64,000 nt of DNA from Stenotrophomonas maltophilia (GTDB taxonomy: Bacteria; Pseudomonadota; Gammaproteobacteria; Xanthomonadales; Xanthomonadaceae). This document shows positions 10,350 through 21,092 of the stretch, one piece after another (within the stretch, counting starts at the first letter, position 1; each line of letters begins with the position of its first letter). The stretch spans positions 380,750 to 444,749 of the forward strand of contig NZ_CP033877.1 of NCBI RefSeq assembly GCF_006970445.1, written 5' to 3'. The notes below the pieces were generated by a model that worked only from the letters and a program-made list of their open reading frames with translations, was not told the origin of the DNA and did no database searches. Both the position numbers and the translations under genes were made by a program.

Positions 10350-11777
10350 ATGCAAACCGCTTCCACCATTGCCCGTCTGACCCTGCTGGCCGTCGGCGTT
10401 GCCGGTGCGCTGGCCGCCGCCGATGCCAACGCCGCCGCCTTCCAGCTGAAGGAAAACAGCGCCAAGGGCCTCGGCCGTGCGTTCGCCGGCTCCACCTCCG
10501 CTGAAGGCGATGCCTCGGTGGTCGCCACCAACCCGGCGTCGATGCGCCTGCTCGAAGGCACCCAGATCCAGGGCGACGTCAGCGCCATCAGCTTCGGCGC
10601 CAAGTTCCGTGGCCAGGGCAAGTACGCCAACGGCGCTCCGATTTCCGGCGGCAACGGCGGCGACGCCGGCATGATCGCCCCGGTCCCGGCAGCCTACTTC
10701 CACCTGCCGTTCGGCGAGAACGACAACATGCACTTCGGTGCATCGCTGACCGTGCCGTTCGGCTTCAAGACCGAATACGACCGTGACTGGGTCGGCCGCT
10801 ACAACGGCGTCAAGACCGAGCTGCAGGCGATCGACCTGGGCGTCGCGTTCTCCTACGACGTCAACCCGTACCTGTCGTTCGGTGCGTCGGTGTTCGCCGA
10901 GCGCCTGAACGTCGACCTGACCAGCGCTGTCGACACCGGCACCGCGATCAACGCCAGCGCCCAGCAGAAGGCTGCCGCTGCCGTGCTGGCCGCCGGTGGC
11001 ACCGCCGCCCAGGCCGCCGCTGCTTCGCGTCAGGCCGCCGTGGCCATGGCCCAGCAGGGCTTCGCTCCGGGCACCGCCGATGGCTACCTGCGCATCAAGG
11101 GTGACGAAGTGTCGATGGGCTACACCCTGGGCATGACCGTCAGCCCGGTGGAAGGCACCAACATCGCCTTCAGCTACCGCTCGCAGGTCAAGCACAAGAT
11201 CAACGACGGCAAGGCCGACTTCACCATTCCGGGCAACGCTGCGACCTTCCTGGCCGCTGCTGCTCCGGGCACCTTCATCGACAGCAAGGGTCGTGCCTCG
11301 ATCACCCTGCCGGCCAGCGCCACCGTCAGCTTCACCCACCGCGTGAACGACCAGTGGAAGATCATGGCCGACGTCTCGCGCACCGCGTGGAGCAAGTTCG
11401 ACCAGGTCGTCGTCGACTATGACTCCAACCAGCCGGACAGCGTGCTGCCGTTCCACTACCGCGACACCACCTTCGCGTCGATCGGTACCGAGTACCGCAT
11501 GAACGAGAAGCTGACCCTGCGCGGCGGTCTCGCCTATGACCAGACCCCGACCACCGACCTGCACCGCGACGTGCGCGTGCCGGACACCACCCGCAAGTGG
11601 CTGTCGCTGGGTCTGACCTACGCGGCTTCGGACAAGATGGAATACAGCGTGGGCTACACCCACCTGTTCACCAAGGATCCGAACATCACCTCGACCTCGG
11701 CCACCGGCAACACCGTGACCGGCAAGTACAAGGTCAGCGGCGACGTGCTGGCGGCTTCGATGCAGTACAAGTTCTGA
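10350..11777 (+). CDS. fadL: Outer membrane long-chain fatty acid transporter, FadL/OmpP1 family
   Basis: 475 residues: signal peptide ending NANA, then the FadL hatch start AAFQLKENSAKGLGRAFAG and the NPASM motif typical of the family, followed by alternating beta-strand sequence and an aromatic C-terminus (YKF) expected of outer-membrane barrels. FadL proteins let long-chain fatty acids or other hydrophobic molecules diffuse across the outer membrane. A GGAGAG ribosome site precedes the ATG. Monocistronic, with a promoter upstream and a terminator downstream. An alanine-rich insert around 200-235 looks like an extended loop or helix. Confidence 0.93.
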   Translation: MQTASTIARLTLLAVGVAGALAAADANAAAFQLKENSAKGLGRAFAGSTSAEGDASVVATNPASMRLLEGTQIQGDVSAISFGAKFRGQGKYANGAPISGGNGGDAGMIAPVPAAYFHLPFGENDNMHFGASLTVPFGFKTEYDRDWVGRYNGVKTELQAIDLGVAFSYDVNPYLSFGASVFAERLNVDLTSAVDTGTAINASAQQKAAAAVLAAGGTAAQAAAASRQAAVAMAQQGFAPGTADGYLRIKGDEVSMGYTLGMTVSPVEGTNIAFSYRSQVKHKINDGKADFTIPGNAATFLAAAAPGTFIDSKGRASITLPASATVSFTHRVNDQWKIMADVSRTAWSKFDQVVVDYDSNQPDSVLPFHYRDTTFASIGTEYRMNEKLTLRGGLAYDQTPTTDLHRDVRVPDTTRKWLSLGLTYAASDKMEYSVGYTHLFTKDPNITSTSATGNTVTGKYKVSGDVLAASMQYKF

Positions 11778-11809
11778 TTCGAGCGATTGCTTGACGCAGT
11801 ACGAAGGAG

Positions 11810-11837
11810 GCCCCGCGCAAGCGGGGCTTTCTTTTTG
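11810..11837 (+). terminator. Intrinsic terminator after fadL
   Basis: Stem gccccgc / gcggggc with loop gcaa followed by tttcttttt. Confidence 0.9.
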
Positions 11838-11855
11838 TGGGGGACGGTTCTGGGG

Positions 11856-11879
11856 CATCCACGCATGGCGTGGATCTAC
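11856..11879 (-). repeat. SMAG REP, atccacgc class
   Basis: Palindrome atccacgc/gcgtggat with GTAG head in minus orientation, between the fadL terminator and pnuC. Confidence 0.85.
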
Positions 11880-11908
11880 TGGCAGGCACGCTCGGCGCGC
11901 GGATCGAC

Positions 11909-11914
11909 GACAAT
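11909..11914 (+). promoter_or_regulatory. -10 box for a likely leaderless pnuC mRNA
   Basis: GACAAT ends 6 nt before the ATG at 11921, so transcription should start at or next to the start codon. There is no Shine-Dalgarno sequence. Confidence 0.45.
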
Positions 11915-11920
11915 GACGCC

Positions 11921-12520
11921 ATGAACCTGTCCGATCCGAACTTCCAGCTGGAGCTGGCTGCCAACATCGCCGTCGCCGGCTCGATCCTGCTGGCCGGCCG
12001 CAACAACGTGCACACCTGGTGGTTGGGCATCGTCGGCTGCGCATTGTTTGCGGCCGTGTTCGAGCGATCACACCTGTATGCGGACATGGTGCTGCAGTTC
12101 TTCTTCATCGCCATCAGCGTGCTGGGCTGGTGGCAGTGGCTGCGTGGCGACCATGGCGCGCCGCTGCCGATCACCGCGCTGCGGCCGCGTGCATGGGCCT
12201 GGCTGGCGCCGCTGGCGGTAGTTGCGACCTTCGGCTACGGCTGGATGCTGACCCGACTGACCAACGCTTATGCGCCTTACATCGATTCGGCGGTGCTGGT
12301 GCTGAGCGTGATTGCGCAGATCCTGATGATGCGGCGCAAGCTGGAATCGTGGTGGGTGTGGTTGCTGGTGAACACCGTTGCGGTACCGCTGTATTACAGC
12401 CGCGGCCTGCATCTGACCTCGATCCTGTATGTGGGCTTCTGGATCAACGCGCTGGTGGCACTGCGCCATTGGCGGCATCTGATGCGCGATGAGGCAAAGG
12501 CGGCCGATGCCGCTGCCTGA
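11921..12520 (+). CDS. pnuC: Nicotinamide riboside transporter PnuC
   Basis: 199-residue membrane protein with about seven hydrophobic segments and the PnuC signatures NNVHTWWLGI near the N-terminus and WWVWLLVNT towards the C-terminus. PnuC carries nicotinamide riboside across the inner membrane by facilitated diffusion, and phosphorylation by NadR traps it. The next gene encodes exactly that enzyme and overlaps by 14 nt. The start at 11921 is preferred over an in-frame upstream codon because it begins the conserved protein and has a -10 box just upstream. Confidence 0.93.
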   Translation: MNLSDPNFQLELAANIAVAGSILLAGRNNVHTWWLGIVGCALFAAVFERSHLYADMVLQFFFIAISVLGWWQWLRGDHGAPLPITALRPRAWAWLAPLAVVATFGYGWMLTRLTNAYAPYIDSAVLVLSVIAQILMMRRKLESWWVWLLVNTVAVPLYYSRGLHLTSILYVGFWINALVALRHWRHLMRDEAKAADAAA

Positions 12521-13574
12521 GCGTGTCGAGCGCGGGCTGGTGGTGGGCAAGTTCTGCCCGCTGCACCTCGGCCATGAACGACTGATCGACTTCGCAGCCG
12601 CACGCTGCCAGCAGTTGCTGGTGATCGGCTGGTCGCAGCCGGGTTTTGCCGGCTACAGCGCGGCACGTCGCGAGCGCTGGCTGCGTGCGCGCTTTCCGCA
12701 GGCGACGGTGGCGGTGCTGGATGACGCGCAGCTGGCAGCCCTGTGTGCCGAACACGATGTGCCGCCACGCGTGTTGCCGCAGGACAGCGACAGCGAGCAG
12801 GTGCAGCGTATGTTCACCGCATGGCTGTGCCAGCGGCTGTTGGGTGGCCCGGTGCAGGCGGTATTCACCGGCGAGGACTACGGCGATGGCTTTGCCGCCA
12901 CGCTGGCGGCCTGCTTCAACGCGCCGGTACGTCATGAACGGCTGGAGCGCACGCGGGATGTCGGCCAGGCCAGTGGTACCCAGCTGCGAGCCGATCCACA
13001 TGCGCATCGGCACAGCCTTTCCGCCGAGATGTATGCGGACTACGTGCAGCGCGTGGCGTTCATCGGTGGCGAGTCCAGTGGCAAGACCACGCTCGCGCGG
13101 GTGCTGGCCGAGCGTCTGCAGACCGCCTGGGTGCCGGAGTATGGCCGCACGCTATGGGAGCAGCAGGGCGGAGAACTGACGCCGAATGATCTGCTTCGCA
13201 TCGCAATGACGCAGCCGCAGCATGAAGATGAGGCTGCGCGGCGGGCGCATCGCTGGTTGTTCTGCGATACCACGCCGCTGGTGACGCTGGGCTACAGCGG
13301 CTGGATGTTTGATACGGCACCGGAGGCACTGCGGCAGGCTGCACTGCGGCCGTACGACCTGTTGTTCCTGTGTGCGCCGGATATTCCGTTCGACCAGGAT
13401 GGCACGCGGGTGGGGGAGGCCTTCCGGGCGCAGCAGCATGCGTGGTACGTGCACGAGTTGCAGGCGCGGGGAGTCGAGTACGTGCTGCTGGAGGGCGACC
13501 TGGAAGCGCGCATCGCGAGGGTGCGGCACGAGCTGGCCAAGCGTACGGACAGCCGGTTCAGTGTAGCGGCATGA
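12507..13574 (+). CDS. nadR: Bifunctional NMN adenylyltransferase / ribosylnicotinamide kinase, NadR without regulator domain
   Basis: 355 residues. The N-terminal half is a nucleotidyltransferase (GKFCPLHLGHERLI, the HxGH motif) that joins NMN and ATP to NAD; the C-terminal half is a P-loop kinase (GGESSGKTTLARVLA, about residues 184-198) that phosphorylates nicotinamide riboside. The N-terminal helix-turn-helix repressor domain of enterobacterial NadR is absent, so this copy is enzymatic only. It starts inside the end of pnuC (14-nt overlap), so the two are translated together as a riboside uptake-and-trap unit. An ATG at 12489 in frame is possible but less likely. Confidence 0.92.
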   Translation: MPLPERVERGLVVGKFCPLHLGHERLIDFAAARCQQLLVIGWSQPGFAGYSAARRERWLRARFPQATVAVLDDAQLAALCAEHDVPPRVLPQDSDSEQVQRMFTAWLCQRLLGGPVQAVFTGEDYGDGFAATLAACFNAPVRHERLERTRDVGQASGTQLRADPHAHRHSLSAEMYADYVQRVAFIGGESSGKTTLARVLAERLQTAWVPEYGRTLWEQQGGELTPNDLLRIAMTQPQHEDEAARRAHRWLFCDTTPLVTLGYSGWMFDTAPEALRQAALRPYDLLFLCAPDIPFDQDGTRVGEAFRAQQHAWYVHELQARGVEYVLLEGDLEARIARVRHELAKRTDSRFSVAA

Positions 13575-13576
13575 TC

Positions 13577-13601
13577 GTCGCCGGGCATGGCCCGGCACTA
13601 C
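13577..13601 (-). repeat. SMAG-like REP, cgccgggc class
   Basis: Palindrome cgccgggc.atg.gcccgg with a CTAC end (GTAG head on the minus strand), starting three bases after the nadR stop. Confidence 0.8.
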
Positions 13602-13612
13602 CGGTAAAGCAC

Positions 13613-13640
13613 AAAAAACCCCGCTTTTGCGGGGTTTTTC
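13613..13640. terminator. Bidirectional terminator between nadR and putA
   Basis: aaaaaccccgc, loop tttt, gcggggttttt: an A/T-flanked stem that can terminate both convergent transcripts. Confidence 0.92.
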
Positions 13641-13662
13641 GTTCACCGCATGACGCAGGTGA

Positions 13663-16600
13663 TCAGTCGCCCAGGGTCAGCAGCGAGGCGTTGCCGCCGG
13701 CGGCGGTGGTGTTCACCGTCACCGTCTTTTCGGTGGCAAAGCGCAGCAGGTAGTGCGGGCCGCCGGCCTTCGGGCCGGTGCCGGACAGGCCCTGGCCGCC
13801 GAACGGCTGCACGCCGACCACCGCGCCGATCTGGTTGCGGTTGACGTAGACGTTGCCGACGTGGACGCCGTTGCTGATGCGATCGACGGTCTCGTCGATG
13901 CGCGAATGCACGCCCAGGGTCAGGCCGTAGCCGGTGGCGTTGATCTGATCGATCACCGCGTCGAGCTGGTCGCCCTTCCAGCGGATCACGTGCAGGACTG
14001 GACCGAAGACTTCCTTGTGCAGCTGGCCGAGGTCCTTCAGTTCATACGCACGCGGTGCGAAGAAGGTGCCATTGGCTGCTTCGGCGGACAGCTCGGCGGC
14101 AGCGATCAGGCGCGCTTCGCGGTCCATGCGTTCGGCGTGGTCCTGCAGGATCTTCAGCGCGTCGGCGTCGATCACCGGGCCGACGTCGGTGGACAGCAGG
14201 CCGGGGTTGCCGACCTTCAGTTCCTTCATCGCACCGGCCAGCATGGTCATCACCTTGTCGGCGATGTCGTCCTGCACGAACAGCACGCGCGCGGCCGAGC
14301 AACGCTGGCCGGCGGAGGTGAAGGCCGAACCGATCGCGTCCTTGACCAGCTGTTCCGGCAGCGCCGAGGAGTCGGCGATGAAGGCGTTCTGGCCACCGGT
14401 CTCGGCGATCAGTACACCGATGGCGGCGTCACGTGCGGCCATCGCGCGGTTGATCGCACGGGCGGTGTCGGTGGAGCCGGTGAAGGCCACGCCGGCCACG
14501 CGCGGGTCGGCGGTGAGCGCGGCACCGACGGTGGCGCCGTCGCCCGGCAGGAACTGCACCACCTCGGCCGGCACGCCGGCATCGTGCAGCAGCTTGACCG
14601 CGTAGTAGCCGATCAGGTTGGTCTGTTCGGCCGGCTTGGCGATGACGCTGTTGCCGGCGGCCAGGGCGGCAGCGACCTGGCCCAGGAAGATCGCCAGCGG
14701 GAAGTTCCACGGGCTGATGCAGACGAACACGCCACGGCCGTGCAGCTGCAGCTCGTTGGACTCACCGGTCGGGCTCGGCAGCTTCTCGGCGTGGCTGAAC
14801 TGCTCGCGCGCCTGCTTGGCGTAGTAGCGCAGGAAGTCCACGGCTTCGCGCACTTCGGCGATGCTGTCGGGCAGGCTCTTGCCGGCTTCCTTCACGCACA
14901 GCGCCATGAACTCCGGCATGCGCGCTTCCAGCTGGTCGGCGGCGTGCTCGAGGATGGCGGCGCGGCTGGCGGCCGGGGTGCGGTTCCAGGCCGGCTGCGC
15001 GGCCACGGCGTTGGCCAGGGCCTTCTGCACAGTGGCGGCATCGGCGGCCAGCCACTGGCCGACCACCTCGCGGGTGTCGGCCGGGTTGGTCACCGGCAGC
15101 GCGGCGCCGGCCGGGTTGGCACCCGGTACCAGCGGAGCGGCCTGCCAGGGCTTCACAGCCGCGTTGATCTGCTCGGCCAGGGCGCGCAGTTCGTTGTCGT
15201 TGGCGAGGTTGGCGCCCATGGAGTTCTTCCTGTCGTGGTTCTGGCTGCGCAGCAGGTCAACCGGCAGCGGGATCTTGGGATGCGGGATCGATTCGAACGA
15301 GGCGACCATCTCGACCGGATCGCGGATCAGGTCGGCGATCGGCACGCGCTCGTCGGTGATGCGGTTGACGAAGCTGGAGTTGGCGCCGTTTTCAAGCAGG
15401 CGACGCACCAGGTACGGCAGCAGGTCTTCATGCGAACCGACCGGTGCATACACGCGGCAGGGCAGGTTCAAGCGGTCGGCCGGCACCACTTCGGCGTACA
15501 GGTCATCGCCCATGCCGTGCAGCTTCTGGTGCTCGTACACGCCGCCGTTGGCGATGCTGCGCACGGCCGCGATGGTGTGCGCGTTGTGCGTGGCGAACAT
15601 CGGGTAGATCGCGTCGGCATGGGTGAACAGGCGCTTCGCGCATGCCAGGTACGACACGTCGGTGTTCTGCTTGCGGGTGAACACCGGGTAGCCCGGATAG
15701 CCTTCGATCTGCGCGCGCTTGATCTCGGCATCCCAGTAGGCGCCCTTGACCAGGCGCACCTGCAGGCGGCGACCGGCGCGGCGCGCCATGTCGGCCAGGT
15801 GGTCGATCGTGTACGGCGTGCGCTTCTGGTAGGCCTGCACGACCACGCCGAAGCCATCCCAGCCGGCCAGCGAGGCGTCGGAGAAGACCTGCTCGATGAT
15901 GTCCAGCGACAGTTCCAGGCGGTCGGACTCTTCGGCGTCGACGGTGCAGCCGATGCCGTAGCTCTTGGCCAGTTGTGCCAGTTCCAGCACGCCCGGCACC
16001 AGGTCCTTCAGCACGCGCTCGCGCTTGGCGTGCTCGTAGCGCGGGTACAGCGCCGACAGCTTGATCGAGATGCCCGGGGCATTGTTGACGTCGCCGTCCG
16101 GACGGCCGCCGCGTGCCTTGTGATCGCCGCCGATGGCGTGGATCGCACGGCGGTAGTCTTCCAGGTAGCGCAGCGCGTCCTTCATGGTCAGCGCGCCTTC
16201 GCCCAGCATGTCGAACGAGTAGCGGTAGCTGGCGTTGTCGCCCTTGTGCGAGCGCGACAGCGCTTCGCTGATGGTGCGGCCCATGACGAACTGGTGGCCC
16301 ATGATCTTCATCGCCTGGCGCACGGCCAGGCGCACCACCGGCTCACCGACGCGGCCGACCAGGCGCTTGAACGCGCTGGGCGCATCGGCGCGGGTGGCGT
16401 CGTTCATCTGCACCAGCTTGCCGGTCAGCATCAGGCCCCAGGTGGAGGCGTTGACCAGCACCGAGTCGCTGCCGCCCAGGTGCTTTTCCCAGTCGGCATC
16501 GGCCAGCTTGTCGCGGATCAGCTTGTCGGCGGTGTCCTGGTCCGGAATGCGCAGCAGCGCCTCGGCCACGCACATCAGCAGCACGCCTTCCTCGCTGCCC

Positions 16601-16920
16601 AGGTCGTACTGGCGCATGAAGGCTTCGATCGCGCCCTGGTCCTTGGCACGCACGCGCACGCGGCCGACCAGGTCGGCGGCAAGCGCCTGCACCCTGGCCT
16701 GCTCTTCGGCGGGCAGGCGGGCCTGCGCCAGCAGCTCGCGGACGTGGCTGGCCTCGTCCTTCAGCCAGCCATCGGTGATGGCCTGGCGGAACGGGTTGGG
16801 GGGCGCCGGCAGTTCCGGCGACAGCAGCGCGCCGGGACGCGGGGCGTCGCTGGCGGCAGGGGAGGAAGAAGGTGCGTTCATGCCGGTCCGGCCAGTGGAA
16901 AACTTGGCGATTTTAATCAT
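13663..16920 (-). CDS. putA: Bifunctional proline dehydrogenase / L-glutamate gamma-semialdehyde dehydrogenase PutA
   Basis: 1085 residues, oxidising proline to glutamate in two steps with FAD then NAD. The alpha and proline dehydrogenase barrel spans about 50-500 (the flavin-site stretch ending RLVKGAYWD is visible), and the aldehyde dehydrogenase about 580-1070, with the catalytic cysteine C874 in GQRCSAA and the upstream ETGG glutamate. The ribbon-helix-helix repressor domain of enterobacterial PutA is missing, so this is a non-autoregulating type. The start at 16920 has GGAAGG seven bases upstream; an ATG at 16881 gives a shorter N-terminus without a clear ribosome site. It is membrane-associated when reduced in known homologues. 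Confidence 0.95.
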   Translation of the reverse strand: MIKIAKFSTGRTGMNAPSSSPAASDAPRPGALLSPELPAPPNPFRQAITDGWLKDEASHVRELLAQARLPAEEQARVQALAADLVGRVRVRAKDQGAIEAFMRQYDLGSEEGVLLMCVAEALLRIPDQDTADKLIRDKLADADWEKHLGGSDSVLVNASTWGLMLTGKLVQMNDATRADAPSAFKRLVGRVGEPVVRLAVRQAMKIMGHQFVMGRTISEALSRSHKGDNASYRYSFDMLGEGALTMKDALRYLEDYRRAIHAIGGDHKARGGRPDGDVNNAPGISIKLSALYPRYEHAKRERVLKDLVPGVLELAQLAKSYGIGCTVDAEESDRLELSLDIIEQVFSDASLAGWDGFGVVVQAYQKRTPYTIDHLADMARRAGRRLQVRLVKGAYWDAEIKRAQIEGYPGYPVFTRKQNTDVSYLACAKRLFTHADAIYPMFATHNAHTIAAVRSIANGGVYEHQKLHGMGDDLYAEVVPADRLNLPCRVYAPVGSHEDLLPYLVRRLLENGANSSFVNRITDERVPIADLIRDPVEMVASFESIPHPKIPLPVDLLRSQNHDRKNSMGANLANDNELRALAEQINAAVKPWQAAPLVPGANPAGAALPVTNPADTREVVGQWLAADAATVQKALANAVAAQPAWNRTPAASRAAILEHAADQLEARMPEFMALCVKEAGKSLPDSIAEVREAVDFLRYYAKQAREQFSHAEKLPSPTGESNELQLHGRGVFVCISPWNFPLAIFLGQVAAALAAGNSVIAKPAEQTNLIGYYAVKLLHDAGVPAEVVQFLPGDGATVGAALTADPRVAGVAFTGSTDTARAINRAMAARDAAIGVLIAETGGQNAFIADSSALPEQLVKDAIGSAFTSAGQRCSAARVLFVQDDIADKVMTMLAGAMKELKVGNPGLLSTDVGPVIDADALKILQDHAERMDREARLIAAAELSAEAANGTFFAPRAYELKDLGQLHKEVFGPVLHVIRWKGDQLDAVIDQINATGYGLTLGVHSRIDETVDRISNGVHVGNVYVNRNQIGAVVGVQPFGGQGLSGTGPKAGGPHYLLRFATEKTVTVNTTAAGGNASLLTLGD

Positions 16921-17048
16921 TTTTGCGCCTTCCGGAAGTGCCCCGCAGCCACCTTCGTGAAGGGCTGATAGCCCCTAACGGTGGTGGGTTCAGCGTGTTC
17001 AGCAAGCTCGGCTACATTTGTGCTGAATTCGTCATTCGTGCTGCCGAC

Positions 17049-17071
17049 CCAATGCTGTGTTGCAGCATTGG
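17049..17071. promoter_or_regulatory. Inverted repeat in the putA-cox intergenic region
   Basis: A perfect 9-bp inverted repeat (ccaatgctg / cagcattgg, 5-nt spacer) lies about 85 bp before the DUF2244 gene and 130 bp from putA. It has no T-run on either strand, so it reads as a possible operator rather than a terminator. A TTGCAG that could be a -35 box overlaps it. Confidence 0.4.
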
Positions 17072-17155
17072 AAAAAGTGTGAATGCACCCTTGCTACCGG
17101 CGAGAGGGCAGGGCTACCATCGAGACGTTTCCCGCGGCAGGAACGCGGTTGCGAC

Positions 17156-17632
17156 ATGATCGAGGTGCTTCCAGCTCCGGATGGGTCAGGTACGCAGCTG
17201 CGGCTGCGTCCCCCACGGGCGCTCGATGCCCGGCAGTTCGTCCTGTTGTTCACCGTGTTGTCGGGTGCGATGTGGCTGGTGTCCGCCCTTGGGTGGTTGG
17301 CCGGCAATGCATTCGCCCCCCTGTTCGCGCTGCTGTACAGCCTGGTGCTGGCAGCGGCGCTGCGTGCCTTGTGGCGCAGCGGTGAACGGCAGGAGGAGAT
17401 CCGGGTAGTGCCGGCGTACGTGGAGGTCATCCCCGTACCCGGTGGATCGCCGGTGTTCCGGGCCCACCCCCACTGGGTGCGCCTGCTCACCGACGATGAG
17501 AGGGTCCGGCTGGCATCCAGCGGCCGGCAGGTGGAGGTGGGGAGTTTCCTCGCGCCGGCCGAACGTCAGACGCTCGCAGAGACACTTGAAAGCTTGCTCG
17601 CCGCCAGCGATGGCGGCAACCGACGACGCTAA
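17156..17632 (+). CDS. DUF2244 membrane protein heading the cytochrome oxidase cluster
   Basis: 158 residues with two adjacent hydrophobic segments (about 28-75) and a soluble C-terminal domain containing PHWVRL, characteristic of DUF2244. The family is of unknown biochemical function but is repeatedly found next to coxB in proteobacteria, as here (11 bp gap), so a role in aa3 oxidase biogenesis or expression is inferred. The start at 17156 follows GGCAGGAA with a longish spacer; the 33 upstream codons of the open frame have no membrane-protein character. Confidence 0.8.
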   Translation: MIEVLPAPDGSGTQLRLRPPRALDARQFVLLFTVLSGAMWLVSALGWLAGNAFAPLFALLYSLVLAAALRALWRSGERQEEIRVVPAYVEVIPVPGGSPVFRAHPHWVRLLTDDERVRLASSGRQVEVGSFLAPAERQTLAETLESLLAASDGGNRRR

Positions 17633-17643
17633 GGGTCTAGGCA

Positions 17644-18600
17644 ATGAAGCAAAGCAGCAGGTGGGGCACGAAGTGCGTGAACGTGGTTGCCGCAGTGCTG
17701 GCGACCGGGGGACTGATGCCGGCGTTGGCCTGGGCCCAGGCGGCCGATCCCAAGCCGTGGCAGCTGAACATGGGCAAGGGGGTGACCCAGACCTCGCGCC
17801 TGGCCTGGGAATCGAACAACCTGTCGTTGATCATCTGCACGGTGATCGGCGTCATCGTGTTCGGCGCGATGGCCTATGCCATCTTCAAGTTCCGCAAATC
17901 CAAGGGCGCGGTCGCCGCCACCTTCAGCCACAACACCAAGGCCGAGATCATCTGGACGGTGATCCCGGTGATCATCCTGATCGTGATGGCGTGGCCGGCC
18001 ACGGCCAACCTGATCAAGATGTACGACACCCGCGATGCCGAGATGACGGTGAAGGTCACCGGCTACCAGTGGATGTGGAAGTACGAATATCTCGGCGAGA
18101 ACGTCACCTTCACCAGCCGCCTGGACCGCGAGTCCGACCGCATGCGGCAGAGTGGCAAGGTGCCGACGCGCGAAAGCCACCCACACTACCTGCTGGACGT
18201 GGACAACCGCCTGGTGCTGCCGGTGGATACCAAGGTGCGCTTTGTCATCACCTCCGATGATGTGATCCACGCCTGGTGGGTGCCGGCGCTGGGCTGGAAG
18301 CAGGACGCCATCCCTGGCTTCATCAACGAGGCCTGGACCAGCATCGAGCAGCCCGGTGTGTACCGCGGGCAGTGCGCTGAGCTGTGTGGCAAGGACCATG
18401 GCTTCATGCCGATCGTGGTCGAGGCGGTGTCCAAGGAAGAATTCAAGCAGTGGCTGGCGCAGCGCAAGCCGGCGCCGCCCGCCGCGCCGGCAACGCCGGC
18501 GGCACCTGCCGAACCGGCAGCACCGGCGGGCCAGGCACCTGCTGCGCCTGCCGCTGCAGAAACCGGCAGCGCGCCTGCCACCGCGGCCAGCGGAGCGTGA
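17644..18600 (+). CDS. coxB: Cytochrome c oxidase subunit II
   Basis: 318 residues. A signal/anchor N-terminus is followed by two transmembrane helices (about 58-80 and 100-120) and a periplasmic cupredoxin domain. It carries the DVIHAWWVP motif and the CuA site CAELC (C244, C248) followed by GKDHGFM, giving all expected copper ligands. CuA accepts electrons from cytochrome c. The last 45 residues are a Pro/Ala-rich tail without a cytochrome c domain, so this is an aa3-type and not a caa3-type subunit. Confidence 0.96.
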   Translation: MKQSSRWGTKCVNVVAAVLATGGLMPALAWAQAADPKPWQLNMGKGVTQTSRLAWESNNLSLIICTVIGVIVFGAMAYAIFKFRKSKGAVAATFSHNTKAEIIWTVIPVIILIVMAWPATANLIKMYDTRDAEMTVKVTGYQWMWKYEYLGENVTFTSRLDRESDRMRQSGKVPTRESHPHYLLDVDNRLVLPVDTKVRFVITSDDVIHAWWVPALGWKQDAIPGFINEAWTSIEQPGVYRGQCAELCGKDHGFMPIVVEAVSKEEFKQWLAQRKPAPPAAPATPAAPAEPAAPAGQAPAAPAAAETGSAPATAASGA

Positions 18601-18659
18601 TGTAAAGCCCGCGGCCGCCAGCGGCCGTGGTGACAACCGATTCTGAGAGGTGTTTTGCA

Positions 18660-20267
<1,608 letters not shown>

Positions 20268-20275
20268 GGTGGCGC

Positions 20276-20491
20276 ATGCATAACGAGAGCCCGCTCCCGA
20301 TCGGCAGAGTCGAGCCAGCTTCGGCTGACAGCGTGTCGTCCAGTCAAGAGCAGCCGACCCGCGGTCGGCTCTACCAGGGCGGAAGCATCGAGCTGCAGCG
20401 ACAGCGCGCGAAGCGCACCGCGATGTGGGTCGGCGGCGTCGCCGTGCTGGTCTACGTCGGTTTCATCCTCAGTGGGGTGATCGGCCGATGA
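20276..20491 (+). CDS. Small single-span cytochrome oxidase assembly protein
   Basis: 71 residues: a polar N-terminal half and one transmembrane segment (about 50-68, [19 protein letters not shown]). Its position between coxA and ctaG, and its 4-nt overlap (ATGA) with ctaG, match the small assembly proteins often annotated there. GAGGTGG gives the start at 20276. The N-terminal coding sequence contains two SMAG-like palindromes (20308-20329 and 20351-20374), so residues about 11-33 appear to derive from REP DNA. Confidence 0.75.
   Translation: MHNESPLPIGRVEPASADSVSSSQEQPTRGRLYQGGSIELQRQRAKRTAMWVGGVAVLVYVGFILSGVIGR
20308..20374. repeat. SMAG-type REP pair inside a coding sequence
   Basis: 20351-20374 is a clear SMAG (cagccgacc / ggtcggct, ending CTAC). 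20308-20329 (agtcgagcc / ggctgac) is a degenerate partner in the opposite orientation. Both lie within the small gene 20276-20491 without breaking its frame. Confidence 0.7.
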
Positions 20492-21078
20492 GCGAGGCGC
20501 CGGCCAGCACGCCGTCACCCAGTGCCGGGCTGCCGCGCCTGATCGGCGTGGCGGTGGCGGTGTTCCTGCTGACGTTCTCGCTGGTGCCGCTGTACCGCAT
20601 CGCCTGCGAAAAGGTGTTCGGCGTGCGCCTGGAGCGCGGCCCTGGAGGTGAAGCCAGTACGGGTGCTGCAGCTGGCAAGCGCACCGTGCGGGTGGAGTTC
20701 GACGGGGGCGTCAATTCGCGGCTGCCGTGGTCGTTCCATCCCGAGCAGCTGACCATGGACGTGGTGCCCGGCGAACTCAACGAGGCGCTGTACTTCGCCC
20801 GCAACGACAGCGCGGCTGCAGTGGTCGGCAGCGCGGTGCCTTCGGTGGCACCGGCGCGTGCGTCGGGCTTCTTCAGCAAGACCGAGTGCTTCTGTTTCAC
20901 CGCGCAGACGCTGCAGGCCGGCGAGAAGCGCGACATGCCGGTGCGCTTCATCGTCGATCCGGACCTGCCACCGGAGATCAAGACGATCACGCTGTCCTAC
21001 ACCTTCTACCGCAACGACGCGCTGTCCGATCGGCTGGCTCCGGCCGCCACCTCGGAAGGCGCGCACGCCGCACCCTGA
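20488..21078 (+). CDS. ctaG: Cytochrome c oxidase assembly protein CtaG/Cox11
   Basis: 196 residues with one N-terminal transmembrane helix (about 14-35) and a periplasmic immunoglobulin-like domain. It has the Cox11 signatures [12 protein letters not shown] and the copper-binding CFCF motif (in [10 protein letters not shown]). Cox11 delivers copper to the CuB site of subunit I. It overlaps the preceding gene by ATGA, indicating coupled translation. Confidence 0.95.
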   Translation: MSEAPASTPSPSAGLPRLIGVAVAVFLLTFSLVPLYRIACEKVFGVRLERGPGGEASTGAAAGKRTVRVEFDGGVNSRLPWSFHPEQLTMDVVPGELNEALYFARNDSAAAVVGSAVPSVAPARASGFFSKTECFCFTAQTLQAGEKRDMPVRFIVDPDLPPEIKTITLSYTFYRNDALSDRLAPAATSEGAHAAP

Positions 21079-21092
21079 CCTCGGATACCGAC

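Noticed and set aside
13753..16968. A 1071-codon open frame on the plus strand opposite putA
   Set aside because: Antisense shadow of a well-supported enzyme gene; its product is rich in His, Asp, Val and Gly in a repetitive way with no domain.
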